From positions 124,001 through 188,000 of the forward strand of contig JADLEJ010000004.1 in NCBI GenBank assembly GCA_020846195.1: a stretch of DNA of 64,000 nucleotides, written 5' to 3'. Source of the DNA: Nitrospira sp. Its GTDB lineage: Bacteria > Nitrospirota > Nitrospiria > Nitrospirales > Nitrospiraceae. Made by a program: the position numbers and the translations under genes. Under the pieces are notes generated by a model that saw only the letters and a program-made list of their open reading frames with translations, was not told where the DNA came from and did not search any database. Shown one piece after another: positions 34,495 to 43,740 of the stretch (its first letter is position 1; every line of letters begins with the position of its first letter).

Positions 34495-34777
34495 GGAATC
34501 TCCTTCTAATTAATGGCAAAGTATAACAAAATCAAATAACTTGCACAAACAAACCGCCTTGCTCCCTCCTACATATACCATTTCTCTTCGAAACAACCAG
34601 GGGAGGCGCCCAATAGGGATAATACGTGGCCGGAGACGGAAACTAAATCCCTACGTCCTCCGCGCAACGCCATCACGTTCAGATAGATTGTTTACTATCG
34701 ATGGCCGCGCATGATCTTGCCTTCAGCCACAGCGCCAAGTACAATCCCAAAATTATTCCGAGTGAACAGGAGTCGCT

Positions 34778-35476
34778 ATGATCAAAGGGTTAACCTATAT
34801 CCACGCCAAACACCCATGGTTTCTCGCTATCACGATGGGATTCATTGCCATCACTTTCATTATCGGAATGGGGTGGTGGGGATTTGGCGAACAGGCCGGC
34901 AACAGCGTGGCCTCCGTCGGCGACCTATCCGTTTCGCGGGACGAATTTAAACGCGCCTACGAAAACATGTACCGCTTCTACAAGGAAAAAGTGCCCGGAG
35001 AGTTCAAAGATGAAACGATCAAGCAATTTGTCATCGAACAGCTGGTCGACAACCGTCTCTGGCTGCTCGCCGCAAAGGATATGGGCATCACGGTCTCGGA
35101 CGGCGATTTGCGCGCGATGATCGTCCAGGTTCCCGAGTTCCAGAAAAACGGCGCGTTCGATCCGGAGCTCTATCAACGGCTCCTGGCCGCCAACCATCTC
35201 ACGCCGAAAGTCTTCGAAGAGGCGCAGGCCAAGGAAATCCTCGGCAATAAGGCGCGAATGTTTGTCCGGGATGCCGTCGCTTTAACGCCGTCGGAAATTT
35301 CCGAAGGCCAGGCCCTGATGACGAGACAGCCGGACGCCGATCCCACTAAAGCCACCGCGGCCAAGGATCGCGTGCTGGAAGACATGCTTTTCCAAAAGCA
35401 ACAACGCGCGCTGGTGGCGTTTCAGGAGTCGCTCAAAGGCAAAATCCCCGTCAAAATCCATCGGGAATCACTCTAA
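34778..35476 (+). CDS. SurA/PpiD-N-like periplasmic chaperone lacking PPIase domain
   Basis: 232 residues: one uncleaved N-terminal membrane helix (residues ~13-35) anchors a periplasmic SurA_N-type domain (VASVGDLSVSRDEFKRAYENM..., LVDNRLWLLAAKDMGITVSD). This is the start of PpiD or SurA, but the parvulin domain that would follow is absent and the protein ends in a short basic tail. It probably holds unfolded outer-membrane proteins. CAGGAG precedes the ATG. It stands alone, divergent from the RDD-mreB unit. Confidence 0.82.
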   Translation: MIKGLTYIHAKHPWFLAITMGFIAITFIIGMGWWGFGEQAGNSVASVGDLSVSRDEFKRAYENMYRFYKEKVPGEFKDETIKQFVIEQLVDNRLWLLAAKDMGITVSDGDLRAMIVQVPEFQKNGAFDPELYQRLLAANHLTPKVFEEAQAKEILGNKARMFVRDAVALTPSEISEGQALMTRQPDADPTKATAAKDRVLEDMLFQKQQRALVAFQESLKGKIPVKIHRESL

Positions 35477-35500
35477 GACCGCTCACTGCAAACCGCCTGC

Positions 35501-36520
35501 TCACAGGATCAGCATCGCATCGCCATAACTATAAAAGCGGTAGCGCTGCTCCACCGCTTCAGCATAGGCCTTCCGCATCGTCTCCACACCGGCAAGCGCA
35601 GAGACCAGCATCAAAAGCGTGGTGCGTGGCAGGTGGAAGTTCGTCATAAGGGCATCGACCACGTTGAAGCGAAATCCTGGCGAGATGAATAACCGGCTCT
35701 CACCGACGACCGCCTGAAGCCCTCCAGCCTGCTGCGCGGCCGATTCGAGCGCGCGGACTGCGGTAGTTCCCACCGCAACGACCCGTCCCCCGGAAGATTG
35801 TGTCTTACGGATCGCCGCAACCGTCGTTGCGCTCACCTCAAACCATTCCTCCCCCATCTGATGGTCTTCGATGCGCTCTACGACCACCGGCTTAAAAGTC
35901 CCAGGTCCTACATGGAGCGTCACCGCGGTCGTCTCCACTCCACGCGCCCGCAAGCGATTCATCAACTCAGGCGTAAAGTGCAGTCCGGCTGTCGGGGCCG
36001 CAATCGCGCCTTCTCGATCCGCAAAACAGGTTTGGTACCAGACTTGGTCTTCCGGCTGCGCGGACCGCTTGATGTACGGCGGAAGCGGCATGCGCCCATG
36101 AGTGCGCAAGAAGTCGACCACCGGAACCGGACTTACAACCTTGATTTTCGTACCGCGCTCATCGCGCTGCACAACCGTCGCGCTCGCCTCTCCGCCGAAC
36201 AAGATCGCCTGCCCCACGCGAAAATGCCCTTTAAGCATAACCTCCCAGACCGCATCGCCACAGTCCTTAACAAACAACACATCCACGACGGTTCCCGTCG
36301 GCTGCTTGCGTCCGGACAATCGAGCTGCCAGCACCTTCGTATCATTCACAACCAGCAAATCCCCTGGCGCCAGCAGCTCCGGAAGGTCGGCCACCTGTCG
36401 ATGCGACAAGCCTCCTGTTCGTGAACCGAGACAGAGCAAGCGCGCGGCATGGCGCGGCAATACGGGCTCGGAGGCAATCAAGGCAGAATCGAACGGAAAG
36501 TCGAATTCGGAGAGATTCAT
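35501..36520 (-). CDS. queA: S-adenosylmethionine:tRNA ribosyltransferase-isomerase
   Basis: 339-residue enzyme that adds the ribosyl part of SAM to preQ1 in tRNA, forming epoxyqueuosine. Family motifs are seen: FDFPFDSALIASEP near the start, VVNDTKVLAARLSGRK near residue 58, and the late TNFHLPRTTLLMLVSALAG block. Full length. It starts directly after the stop of the SpoIID-like gene (one base apart), so the two are co-transcribed. Confidence 0.97.
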   Translation of the reverse strand: MNLSEFDFPFDSALIASEPVLPRHAARLLCLGSRTGGLSHRQVADLPELLAPGDLLVVNDTKVLAARLSGRKQPTGTVVDVLFVKDCGDAVWEVMLKGHFRVGQAILFGGEASATVVQRDERGTKIKVVSPVPVVDFLRTHGRMPLPPYIKRSAQPEDQVWYQTCFADREGAIAAPTAGLHFTPELMNRLRARGVETTAVTLHVGPGTFKPVVVERIEDHQMGEEWFEVSATTVAAIRKTQSSGGRVVAVGTTAVRALESAAQQAGGLQAVVGESRLFISPGFRFNVVDALMTNFHLPRTTLLMLVSALAGVETMRKAYAEAVEQRYRFYSYGDAMLIL

Positions 36521-37738
36521 CTAATACGAAACCGGAGCCGGAGGCATTTTTGTCAGGGCCACATTCTGCAACTCAGTGCCGGGATAGTAATACCGTAGAA
36601 TTGACGAGAAGGAATACCCCAGCTCGGCCAGTTCCTTCGCGCCCCACTGGCAAAGCCCTACCGCATGACCGGCGCCATAGCCGGCTAGCACGATGTCCTG
36701 CCCTATCGACTCGATCGTGAACTGCGTGCTCGGCACAACGGTGTAGCCAATCGCCTTCCGAAGATCCTCGCCGCGCAGAATGAGCTCGCCCTTGGAATGC
36801 AGAATGCGCAGCTTGGATACGCGCCCGGCTCGGCTAAAGCCCACCGGCGTCATCGTGGCAATCGTCCCCACCGGAAATCCCTGCTGCCTGAGATTGCGCT
36901 CCAGCGTCGCCACTCTGAAGGACGCCTTCCACTGATAGTACGGAGACTCCACATCGAACGGACATTCGACACCCTTCAGATAGGGCAAATCCTTCGACCA
37001 AACCACCATCGCATCCTCGGTGATCCCTGCCGCAGTCGAAGAAAACGCGGCGTAGATCGGCGCGCCATCATGCGTGACCACCAGGCCGCGGGTCGACTCC
37101 ACCGCCTCCTGCACGCGCGCGTCCACCCCCTGCCGCCCGCGATAGACCTGATCCTGAATGCTCGCCGCCACATCGTAATCGCGCGACGCGCTCAGCATAT
37201 GCTGATAGAGCGCATAGGTCCGAGCCGCGACGGCCTGCACCTTGAGCATTTCAGCGTGCCAAGTGGAATTCACCTCCGCCGGCACCACCCCCTTCACATA
37301 CTCCTCAAGATCGACCTGATTGATGACCAGCAGGCCTTTCCCGCGCCGGACCAGATGCACCAGCCCGCTCACATGCAGCGCGCCCCGCTCGTCGGCTGGT
37401 TGCAGCGCAGCGCCATGAGCTCCGCCTGGCGCCCGCGGCAACCACAGCTTCAAATCGTGATCGCCTGCGCGAAGCGTGATCTGCTCTCCGGCCACTTTGG
37501 TCCCGTTGAGCAGAAGCGCCGCTCCACGCAATTCGATATGCAGCGCATGCTTGAACGAATGAGAGTGGCTTTGCCCGTCGGTCACCCACACCACGTTATC
37601 GGCGCGAACCTCGATCCGATGGACATCCGAGGCCATCAAGACACGAATCGACTCCGCCGCTTCTACCGGCGCATTCACCCCGAGAATGGCCCCGAGAACG
37701 GCGAGCCGCAGAAACTGTCCTACCGATTGAAAAGCCAT
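36521..37738 (-). CDS. SpoIID/LytB-domain protein
   Basis: 405-residue exported protein (signal peptide residues 1-27). The SpoIID domain covers about residues 150-390 with EEYVKGVVPAEVNSTWHAEMLKVQ and the later GYGAGHAVGLCQWGA motif. Such proteins cut denuded glycan strands in peptidoglycan; outside sporulating bacteria they are thought to act in septal or wall turnover. The N-terminal ~130 residues are a beta-rich amidase-enhancer-like region. It is between the DUF2905 gene (19-base overlap) and queA. Confidence 0.88.
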   Translation of the reverse strand: MAFQSVGQFLRLAVLGAILGVNAPVEAAESIRVLMASDVHRIEVRADNVVWVTDGQSHSHSFKHALHIELRGAALLLNGTKVAGEQITLRAGDHDLKLWLPRAPGGAHGAALQPADERGALHVSGLVHLVRRGKGLLVINQVDLEEYVKGVVPAEVNSTWHAEMLKVQAVAARTYALYQHMLSASRDYDVAASIQDQVYRGRQGVDARVQEAVESTRGLVVTHDGAPIYAAFSSTAAGITEDAMVVWSKDLPYLKGVECPFDVESPYYQWKASFRVATLERNLRQQGFPVGTIATMTPVGFSRAGRVSKLRILHSKGELILRGEDLRKAIGYTVVPSTQFTIESIGQDIVLAGYGAGHAVGLCQWGAKELAELGYSFSSILRYYYPGTELQNVALTKMPPAPVSY

Positions 37739-37974
37739 GATAGAAGATAGAATAGCAGACTCAGCCCGATACTGAGCACCAGGCTAGTTCCCAGAGGTGC
37801 GAAAAAAGAAAAGGACTCGCGCTGAATCGAAAGATCGCCCGGCAGTTTCCCAACCCATCCAAACCATCCGCTTAACCCAGGCATCCGGTCGCTCAAGACG
37901 AACAGCAGTCCCACCGCGACGAGCCCACACCCGGCGGCGATCAGGAGTTTCCCAACCGCGCCCCATTCATCCAT
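37720..37974 (-). CDS. DUF2905 small membrane protein
   Basis: 84 residues with two hydrophobic helices around a conserved WFGWVGKLPGDLSIQRESFS loop that marks the DUF2905 family. Function unknown. The ATG at 37974 overlaps the asd stop codon by one base (TGATG), and the end overlaps the SpoIID-like gene by 19 bases, so it is translated from the asd transcript. An alternative start six codons upstream (37992) is less likely because it would lie inside asd. Confidence 0.82.
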   Translation of the reverse strand: MDEWGAVGKLLIAAGCGLVAVGLLFVLSDRMPGLSGWFGWVGKLPGDLSIQRESFSFFAPLGTSLVLSIGLSLLFYLLSWLFNR

Positions 37975-38996
37975 CAGCCCTGCACCAGACACTCGGCAAT
38001 TTGAACGGCATTCAAGGCCGCGCCCTTTCGCAGATTATCGGAAACCACCCAGAGATTGAGCCCATTCGTCACCGACTCATCTTCACGAATGCGGCCGACG
38101 TAGACCTCGTCTTTTCCAGTCGCATCCAGCGGCATGGGATAGAGCTTCTTCAGCGGGTCATCGTAGACCAGCACCCCCGGCATCGCCGCCAGCGCCGCCC
38201 GGGCATCGTTGGGGCTCAACGGCTTTTCCAGTTCCACGTTGATCGACTCGGAATGGCAGCGCAGCACTGGCACCCGCACCGTGGTGGAGGTCACTCGCAT
38301 CTTCGGCGCATCCAGAATCTTTCTCGTTTCCCGGACAATCTTAATTTCCTCCGAACACTCGCCAGACTCAGCGAACGATCCGATATGCGGCAGCAGATTG
38401 AAGGCAATCTGGTACGGATAGACGTCGGCTTTCACATCGCGAAAGGCCATCAGCGCCCTGGTTTGATCCAGTAATTCGTCCATCGCCGCGGCGCCGGTGC
38501 CCGACACCGATTGAAACGTCGTCACCACGACGCGCTTCACCCCCACGGCGTCGTGCAGCGGCTTCAGCGCCATCACGAGCGGCGTCGTGGTGCAATTGGG
38601 AATGGACACGATCCCTCGTGGCAGCGACCGCAATGCGGCAGCATTCACCTCTGGAACCACCAACGGCACTTGCGGATCCATCCGAAAGACCCCGCTGTCG
38701 TCGATCACAATCACCCCAGCCGCGCCCAAGCGCGGGCCATACTCTTTACTGATCGCATCGGTCGCGGAGACAAACGCGAAATCCACTCCGGCAAAGGAAG
38801 ACGACTCCGTCAATTCTTCCACTGTCCATTCCTTGCCCTGGCAGGTCATCACTTCACCGGCCGAGCGCTTCGAGGCAAACAGCCGCAACCCGGCAAGCGG
38901 GAAATTCCGCTCTTCCAGAATTTCCAAGCTCTCTTTGCCGACCGCCCCGGTCGCCCCGAGAATGGCTACGGTATACGCTGACTTTTTCTTGAGCAT
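37974..38996 (-). CDS. asd: Aspartate-semialdehyde dehydrogenase
   Basis: 340-residue enzyme that reduces aspartyl-phosphate to aspartate semialdehyde, precursor of lysine, threonine, methionine and diaminopimelate. The NADP site is ILGATGAVGKESLEIL at the N-terminus, and the catalytic Cys lies in SIPNCTTTPLV. Full length. It follows the NHL-repeat gene by 10 bases in the leu-asd unit and precedes DUF2905. Confidence 0.96.
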   Translation of the reverse strand: MLKKKSAYTVAILGATGAVGKESLEILEERNFPLAGLRLFASKRSAGEVMTCQGKEWTVEELTESSSFAGVDFAFVSATDAISKEYGPRLGAAGVIVIDDSGVFRMDPQVPLVVPEVNAAALRSLPRGIVSIPNCTTTPLVMALKPLHDAVGVKRVVVTTFQSVSGTGAAAMDELLDQTRALMAFRDVKADVYPYQIAFNLLPHIGSFAESGECSEEIKIVRETRKILDAPKMRVTSTTVRVPVLRCHSESINVELEKPLSPNDARAALAAMPGVLVYDDPLKKLYPMPLDATGKDEVYVGRIREDESVTNGLNLWVVSDNLRKGAALNAVQIAECLVQG

Positions 38997-39006
38997 GTGC
39001 AGAATC

Positions 39007-40209
39007 CTATTCCAGCGAGAGCGCGCGAATGCGGTGATTAAAAGTATCGGCGATCAAGAGTGTCCGCTCATCTTCCGCGACAATACCGAAGGGGTAACAC
39101 AATCCTGCTTCCAGCGCCGTCCCGCCGTCGCCGGCGGATGAGGCAATCCCAATGCCGGCAATGCGAATCACCAAGCCGGTCGTCCGTTCCCATCGACGAA
39201 TCAGATGGCTGTCCGAATCCGTCAGGAACAAATTGCCCTCCCGATCCAGCGCAATACCTGACGGACGAGAGACGCTGGCCGACGGCGGATCGTCGGGAGA
39301 CTGATAGCGATAGCTGCCACCGTCACCAGCCACCGTCGCAATCATGCCGCTGGAAAGATCGACGGACCGGATGCGGCCATTGAACGTATCGGCAATATAG
39401 AGCGTTCCCGCTGCTACGGCTAACCCACTAGGCCCCGCAAGAGTCGATTCCGTCGCCGGCTTGCCATCTCCATCGTAAGCCGCCGATCCTGTGCCCGCGA
39501 TGGTGCGAATCATCCCGGTCTTCAAGTCTACCGCACGCACACGATTATTACTCTGATCGGCAATGTACAGCTGCCCTTGCGCATCAACCGCTAGCGCCGC
39601 CGGTTCATTCAGCGCCGCACGATCGGCCGGCCCACCGTCGCCTGAGAAGCGCGCCTGTCCAGTACCGGCCATCGTCGAAATAATCCCAGTCTGGGCATCC
39701 ACCCGGCGAATGCGATGATTCATTGTATCGGCGATATACAAATGGCCCTGCGCATCGACCGCGACCGCTGTGGGAAAATTGAGGATTGCCTGAGCAGCCA
39801 GCCCGCCATCGCCGTCAAAGCGTTTCGGCGCCGCAGCCCCGACGAGATAGCGCACCGTCCCACTGAGATCCGTCTGCTGAGTAAACCGCTCGGTCGTCTT
39901 GTGGCTCGTTTCGGCCAGCGGATCGGCCTCTTCTTCATAGGCGGCCTCCGCGCTTCCTGATAAAGAATCCGGCGCTGCGCTTTCAGGCGCGCTGCCGGCC
40001 ACGGTCGTAATGAGACCGGTGGTTCGATCTACTCGCCGCACAACATGATTCTCGGAATCGGCAATGAAGAGATGTCCCTGGCCGTCGACCGCCAGCCCCT
40101 TCGGCTCATTCAAAGCTGCCTGCGCAGCCGGACCGCCGTCGCCGGAAAACCCTGGATCACCAGTCCCAGCCCGCGTCGCCAGCGTCCATGATGTAAAGGG
40201 AGTTGCCAT
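39007..40209 (-). CDS. NHL-repeat beta-propeller protein
   Basis: 400-residue protein with about six NHL repeats, each like GDGGPAAQAALNEPKGLAVDGQGHLFIADSENHVVRRVD with the last strand VAG/GTG. No signal peptide is seen, so it may be cytosolic. NHL propellers bind proteins or RNA; no catalytic signature is present. It is inserted between leuB (14 bases upstream) and asd (10 bases downstream), in line with the amino acid biosynthesis unit, which is unusual for such a protein. Role unknown. Confidence 0.85.
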   Translation of the reverse strand: MATPFTSWTLATRAGTGDPGFSGDGGPAAQAALNEPKGLAVDGQGHLFIADSENHVVRRVDRTTGLITTVAGSAPESAAPDSLSGSAEAAYEEEADPLAETSHKTTERFTQQTDLSGTVRYLVGAAAPKRFDGDGGLAAQAILNFPTAVAVDAQGHLYIADTMNHRIRRVDAQTGIISTMAGTGQARFSGDGGPADRAALNEPAALAVDAQGQLYIADQSNNRVRAVDLKTGMIRTIAGTGSAAYDGDGKPATESTLAGPSGLAVAAGTLYIADTFNGRIRSVDLSSGMIATVAGDGGSYRYQSPDDPPSASVSRPSGIALDREGNLFLTDSDSHLIRRWERTTGLVIRIAGIGIASSAGDGGTALEAGLCYPFGIVAEDERTLLIADTFNHRIRALSLE

Positions 40210-40223
40210 GCGAAAGTTCCGTC

Positions 40224-41297
40224 TCAGTTCAAATTTCGCAGAATCGCGTCGCCCATCTCGGTCGTGCCGACGACTCTGGTCCCCGGACTTTGAATGTCCT
40301 TGGTGCGATAGCCCATATCGAGGGTTTTGACGATGGCCTGCTCGATGGCCTCGGCCTCTTTCTCAAGCTTGAACGCGTACGACAGCATCATGCCCGCGGA
40401 CGCGATCGTCGCAATGGGATTCGCAATGTTCTTTCCAGCGATATCCGGCGCGCTGCCATGAATCGGCTCGAACAATCCACCCTGGGCGCCAATGCTGGCC
40501 GACGGCAGCATGCCGATCGATCCAGTCAGCATGGCCGCCTCGTCGCTGAGAATGTCGCCGAAAATATTGTTGCAGACCATCACGTCGAACTGGCGCGGGT
40601 TGCGGACCAATTGCATCGCGGCATTATCGACATAGATGTGATGCAACTCGACGTCCGGATAGCTCTTCTGCACTTCGATCATCACCCGGCGCCACAACTC
40701 GGACGATTCGAGCACATTGGCCTTATCGACCGACGTGACTTTCTTCCGCCGCTTGCGCGCCGCCTCGAAGGCCACCTTGCCGATCCGGCGAATTTCCTCG
40801 GTCGTGTAGGCTTCGGTGTTCACGCCGCGCTCTTCTCCATTGGCCAGTTTTTCGATGCCCTTCGGTTTGCCGAAGTAGATGCCGCCGGTCAATTCACGCA
40901 CGACGAGAATGTCGATGCCGTCGATCACCTCGCGCTTCAAGGTGGAGGCATCCAGCAAATTAGGATAGACCTTGGCGGGGCGCAGGTTGGCGTAGAGCCC
41001 CAAAGCTTCGCGGATGCCGAGCAGCGCCCGTTCCGGCCGCAGGCTGTACTCCAGCCCTTCCCACTTGGGCCCGCCGACCGCGCCCAACAGCACCGCATCG
41101 CTTTGCTTGGCCAGCGCCAATGTCTCTTGGGGAAGCGGCACGCCCACTTTGTCGATCGCCTGCCCGCCGATGTCGGCCGAGGTGAATTCAAACGAATGCT
41201 GATACGCCTCCCCGATGGCTTTCAAAACCTTGACCGCCTCGGGAACAATCTCGCGACCGACTCCATCGCCCGCCAATACTGCAATCTTCGCTTTCAC
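40224..41297 (-). CDS. leuB: 3-isopropylmalate dehydrogenase
   Basis: 357-residue NAD-dependent enzyme of leucine synthesis. Signatures are [18 protein letters not shown] at the start and [25 protein letters not shown] for metal and substrate binding. An upstream GTG (41306) overlaps the ribosome site, so I choose the GTG at 41297, which has AAGGAG eight bases before it and begins MKAKIAVL as usual. Upstream is the cupin gene, downstream the NHL gene. Confidence 0.96.
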   Translation of the reverse strand: MKAKIAVLAGDGVGREIVPEAVKVLKAIGEAYQHSFEFTSADIGGQAIDKVGVPLPQETLALAKQSDAVLLGAVGGPKWEGLEYSLRPERALLGIREALGLYANLRPAKVYPNLLDASTLKREVIDGIDILVVRELTGGIYFGKPKGIEKLANGEERGVNTEAYTTEEIRRIGKVAFEAARKRRKKVTSVDKANVLESSELWRRVMIEVQKSYPDVELHHIYVDNAAMQLVRNPRQFDVMVCNNIFGDILSDEAAMLTGSIGMLPSASIGAQGGLFEPIHGSAPDIAGKNIANPIATIASAGMMLSYAFKLEKEAEAIEQAIVKTLDMGYRTKDIQSPGTRVVGTTEMGDAILRNLN

Positions 41298-41332
41298 GTC
41301 ACGCACTCCTTCCTGCGAACCACTCGGACGCC

Positions 41333-41695
41333 TTACTCCGCGACCTGCTCATCTTCACTCCGCCAGGCCGGATCGACCATGCACAGAAACTCAATGTCCG
41401 TCGTGCCGATATTTTCTAACGACTGATTTTCTCCCGGCGGCACATACACCACGGATCCGCCTTCGACGAGCTGCGTCTCGCTCCCGGTACTGAACCGTCC
41501 CCGCCCGGCAATAAAGTAATACACTTCCGACGAAGCCAGCTTGTGCCATTTGGACCGGCGTCCCGGCGCCAGCCGGCCATGCGCAAGGCTGTAGCCCAGT
41601 TGCACCGGCTGCTTGGCCGGATGCAGCAATTCACGAAGAACCGTATGGTCTCCGGCGAGAAATTCCGGGCATTCCAAGAGAGTTCGCTTGAGCAT
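41333..41695 (-). CDS. Cupin-domain protein
   Basis: 120-residue single cupin barrel. The first cupin motif appears as [18 protein letters not shown] (His and Glu metal ligands) and the second as [14 protein letters not shown], where a usual His is Asn/Gln. It probably binds a metal and a small metabolite; the reaction is not known. I use the ATG at 41695; a GTG at 41710 is possible. It lies between leuA and leuB on the same strand. Confidence 0.8.
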   Translation of the reverse strand: MLKRTLLECPEFLAGDHTVLRELLHPAKQPVQLGYSLAHGRLAPGRRSKWHKLASSEVYYFIAGRGRFSTGSETQLVEGGSVVYVPPGENQSLENIGTTDIEFLCMVDPAWRSEDEQVAE

Positions 41696-41779
41696 GACTG
41701 ACCGACCCACCCGGTCCGCATCTCACTCGCCCACTGCCTGCGGACCGCAGGGCCGATCACTCTAGCGTGGCGGGAACGG

Positions 41780-43327
41780 TCAAATCAAGCGGACTTTCTG
41801 CTCGCCTTCCGCCTGTTTGGACGCCATGTACGCCAGTCGATTCAGCGCATTGAGGTACGCCCGGGCCGCGGCCACGATGATATCCGTATCCGCGCCATGG
41901 CCCGAGACCGTGCGGCCATCTTCCTCCACGCGCACCGACACTTCTCCTTGCGCGTCCGTCCCGCCCGTAATCGCGTTGACACCGAACATCAGCAACTTGC
42001 TCTTCGTCTTGGTGATGGCCGCAATCGTGCGATAGACCGCATCGACCGGCCCGTCGCCAACACCCGATTCTTTCATCGCCTGGCCATCGATGCTCAATTC
42101 CACCGTCGCCGTCGGCACAAGCGTGGTGCCGCTTTCGACATGGAAGGATTTCAACACGATCCGCTCGGTCATCTTGGCCAGCTCTTCCGACACAATCACT
42201 TCCAAATCCTCTTCGAAAATTTCCTTCTTCTGATCGGCCAGCTTTTTGAAACGCTCGAAGGCGTGGGTGAGCTCCTCCTCGCTGAGCTTGTACCCCAAAT
42301 CGTCCAATCGCTGCCGGAAGGCATGGCGCCCGGACAACTTGCCCATGACCATCTTGCTCTCGACCAGCCCGATCGATTCCGGCCGCATGATTTCGTAGGT
42401 GGTCTTATCCTTCAACAAGCCGTCCTGATGAATGCCGGACGTGTGCGCGAACGCATTCGCACCGACAATCGCCTTGTTTGGCTGGACCACCATCCCGGTA
42501 ATCTTGCTGACGAGACGGCTGGTCTTGGCGATTTCTTCGGTCCGGATGCCGGTATCGGCCCGATAAAAATCCTTCCTAGTCCTGAGACCCATCACGATTT
42601 CTTCCAGCGACGTATTGCCGGCCCGTTCGCCGATCCCGTTGATCGTACACTCGACCTGGCCCGCGCCATTCATGATCGCCGCCAAACTGTTCGCAACGGC
42701 AACGCCCAAGTCATTGTGGCAATGCACGGAGATGACCGCCTGTTTCACATTCGGCACTTTGTCGAAGATCCCTTTGATCAACGCGCCGAACTCTTGCGGC
42801 ACGGCATAGCCGACCGTGTCGGGAATGTTAATCGTTCCCGCCCCTGCGGCAATCACCGCTTCGATCACCTCGTAGACATAGGATTGGTCCGAGCGGCTCG
42901 CGTCCATCAACGAGAATTCGACATCGTCCATATACCCCCGCGCCCGCTGGACCATCTCGACCGCGCGCTTCTTCGCTTCTTCCCGCGTCATTCTGAACTG
43001 ATGTTTCAGGTGGATGTCGGAGGTCGAGAGGAAGGTATGAATCCTGGCCTTCGGCGCGCCCTTGAGCGCCTCCCAGGCCCGGTCGATGTCCTCCGGACGG
43101 GCCCGCGCGAGGCTGCACACCGTTGGCCCTTCGACCTCCAGCGCAATCCGGCGCACCGCATCGAAATCGCCGGGCGAACTGTAGGCAAACCCGGCTTCGA
43201 TGATATCGACGCCAAGCCGCGCCAGTTGCTTCGCCACCATGATTTTTTCTTCTACATTCATGCTGGCGCCAGGCGACTGCTCGCCATCGCGCAACGTAGT
43301 ATCGAAAATCCGAATCATCCGTTCCAT
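41780..43327 (-). CDS. leuA: 2-isopropylmalate synthase
   Basis: 515-residue first committed enzyme of leucine synthesis; condenses acetyl-CoA with 2-oxoisovalerate. The HMGL-like catalytic domain starts IRIFDTTLRDGEQSPGASM, and the C-terminal LeuA regulatory domain (from ~residue 385), target of leucine feedback, is present. AGGAGG precedes the ATG at 43327. The gene lies downstream of a T-box riboswitch with a leucine specifier and a 131-bp inverted-repeat element. Confidence 0.97.
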   Translation of the reverse strand: MERMIRIFDTTLRDGEQSPGASMNVEEKIMVAKQLARLGVDIIEAGFAYSSPGDFDAVRRIALEVEGPTVCSLARARPEDIDRAWEALKGAPKARIHTFLSTSDIHLKHQFRMTREEAKKRAVEMVQRARGYMDDVEFSLMDASRSDQSYVYEVIEAVIAAGAGTINIPDTVGYAVPQEFGALIKGIFDKVPNVKQAVISVHCHNDLGVAVANSLAAIMNGAGQVECTINGIGERAGNTSLEEIVMGLRTRKDFYRADTGIRTEEIAKTSRLVSKITGMVVQPNKAIVGANAFAHTSGIHQDGLLKDKTTYEIMRPESIGLVESKMVMGKLSGRHAFRQRLDDLGYKLSEEELTHAFERFKKLADQKKEIFEEDLEVIVSEELAKMTERIVLKSFHVESGTTLVPTATVELSIDGQAMKESGVGDGPVDAVYRTIAAITKTKSKLLMFGVNAITGGTDAQGEVSVRVEEDGRTVSGHGADTDIIVAAARAYLNALNRLAYMASKQAEGEQKVRLI

Positions 43328-43345
43328 GCCATCACCTCCTCACAA

Positions 43346-43476
43346 TTTCAGAATGCTCAAACAGACTGTCCAACGAGGCCGCGGGCGACACATGCACCGC
43401 AGGCGTACCCGCAGGGTACGTTGAGGATGCATTGACGCCGAGAACAAAGTTGGCGGGCTGTTTCAGCATTCTGAAA
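43346..43476. repeat. 131-bp inverted-repeat element between T-box terminator and leuA
   Basis: The 19-base arms TTTCAGAATGCTCAAACAG (43346-43364) and CTGTTTCAGCATTCTGAAA (43458-43476) match at 18 of 19 positions. Inside is a second palindrome, CGTACCC-GCA-GGGTACG (43404-43420), flanked by ATGCA/TGCAT. This looks like a short non-autonomous repeat; I associate similar sequences with interspersed repeats in Nitrospira genomes. It ends three bases from the T-run of the T-box terminator and lies within the leuA 5' leader. Confidence 0.65.
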
Positions 43477-43740
43477 ATAAAAAAGCCCCCGCCCCTATCC
43501 TCTACTGGATCAGGGGCGAAGGCTTGTGATGCGCTTCGCGGTACCACCCTGGTTCGGCAACGAATGACTTCAAGTCATCCATCGCCCTTCATTGGCCCCT
43601 TACGAGGGCGAAGCGGAATCCATTACTCGACGTTCACGGATTCGGCTCGGAGGCGAGTTCGGCAACGCACAGACCGGCTTGCACCACCCGCCGGCTCTCT
43701 CAGATCTGCGCGGTTCGCCTACTACTCCTCGTCATCGCCT
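43473..43740 (-). ncRNA. T-box riboswitch with leucine (CUC) specifier, upstream of leuA
   Basis: A tRNA-sensing leader. Stem I begins GATGACGAGGAGTAGTA; CGAGG pairs with CCTCCG, leaving a specifier loop that reads GAA-CTC-G, giving a leucine codon at 43657-43655. The distal part GAGAGAGCCGG...TGGTGCAAGCCGG matches conserved T-box loops. The antiterminator has the T-box motif AACCAGGGTGGTACCGCG (43554-43537), whose TGGT can pair with the NCCA end of tRNA-Leu with discriminator A. A terminator follows (43525-43479). It turns leuA on when uncharged tRNA-Leu accumulates. The leader begins right at the end of pssA, so it is fed by readthrough or by a promoter inside pssA. Confidence 0.92.
43479..43525 (-). 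terminator. T-box-controlled intrinsic terminator
   Basis: On the minus strand, AAGCCTTCGCCCCT pairs with AGGGGCGGGGGCTT and is followed by TTTTTT. Its 5' part is near the antiterminator, as expected for a transcriptional T-box switch. Confidence 0.88.

Noticed and set aside
41897..43435. 512-residue plus-strand open frame
   Set aside because: Lies wholly antisense to leuA, whose protein is full length and conserved; the composition (Arg/His-rich) is typical of a high-GC shadow.
43332..43547. 71-residue minus-strand open frame before leuA
   Set aside because: It spans the T-box antiterminator, the terminator and the inverted-repeat element, so it is not a coding gene.
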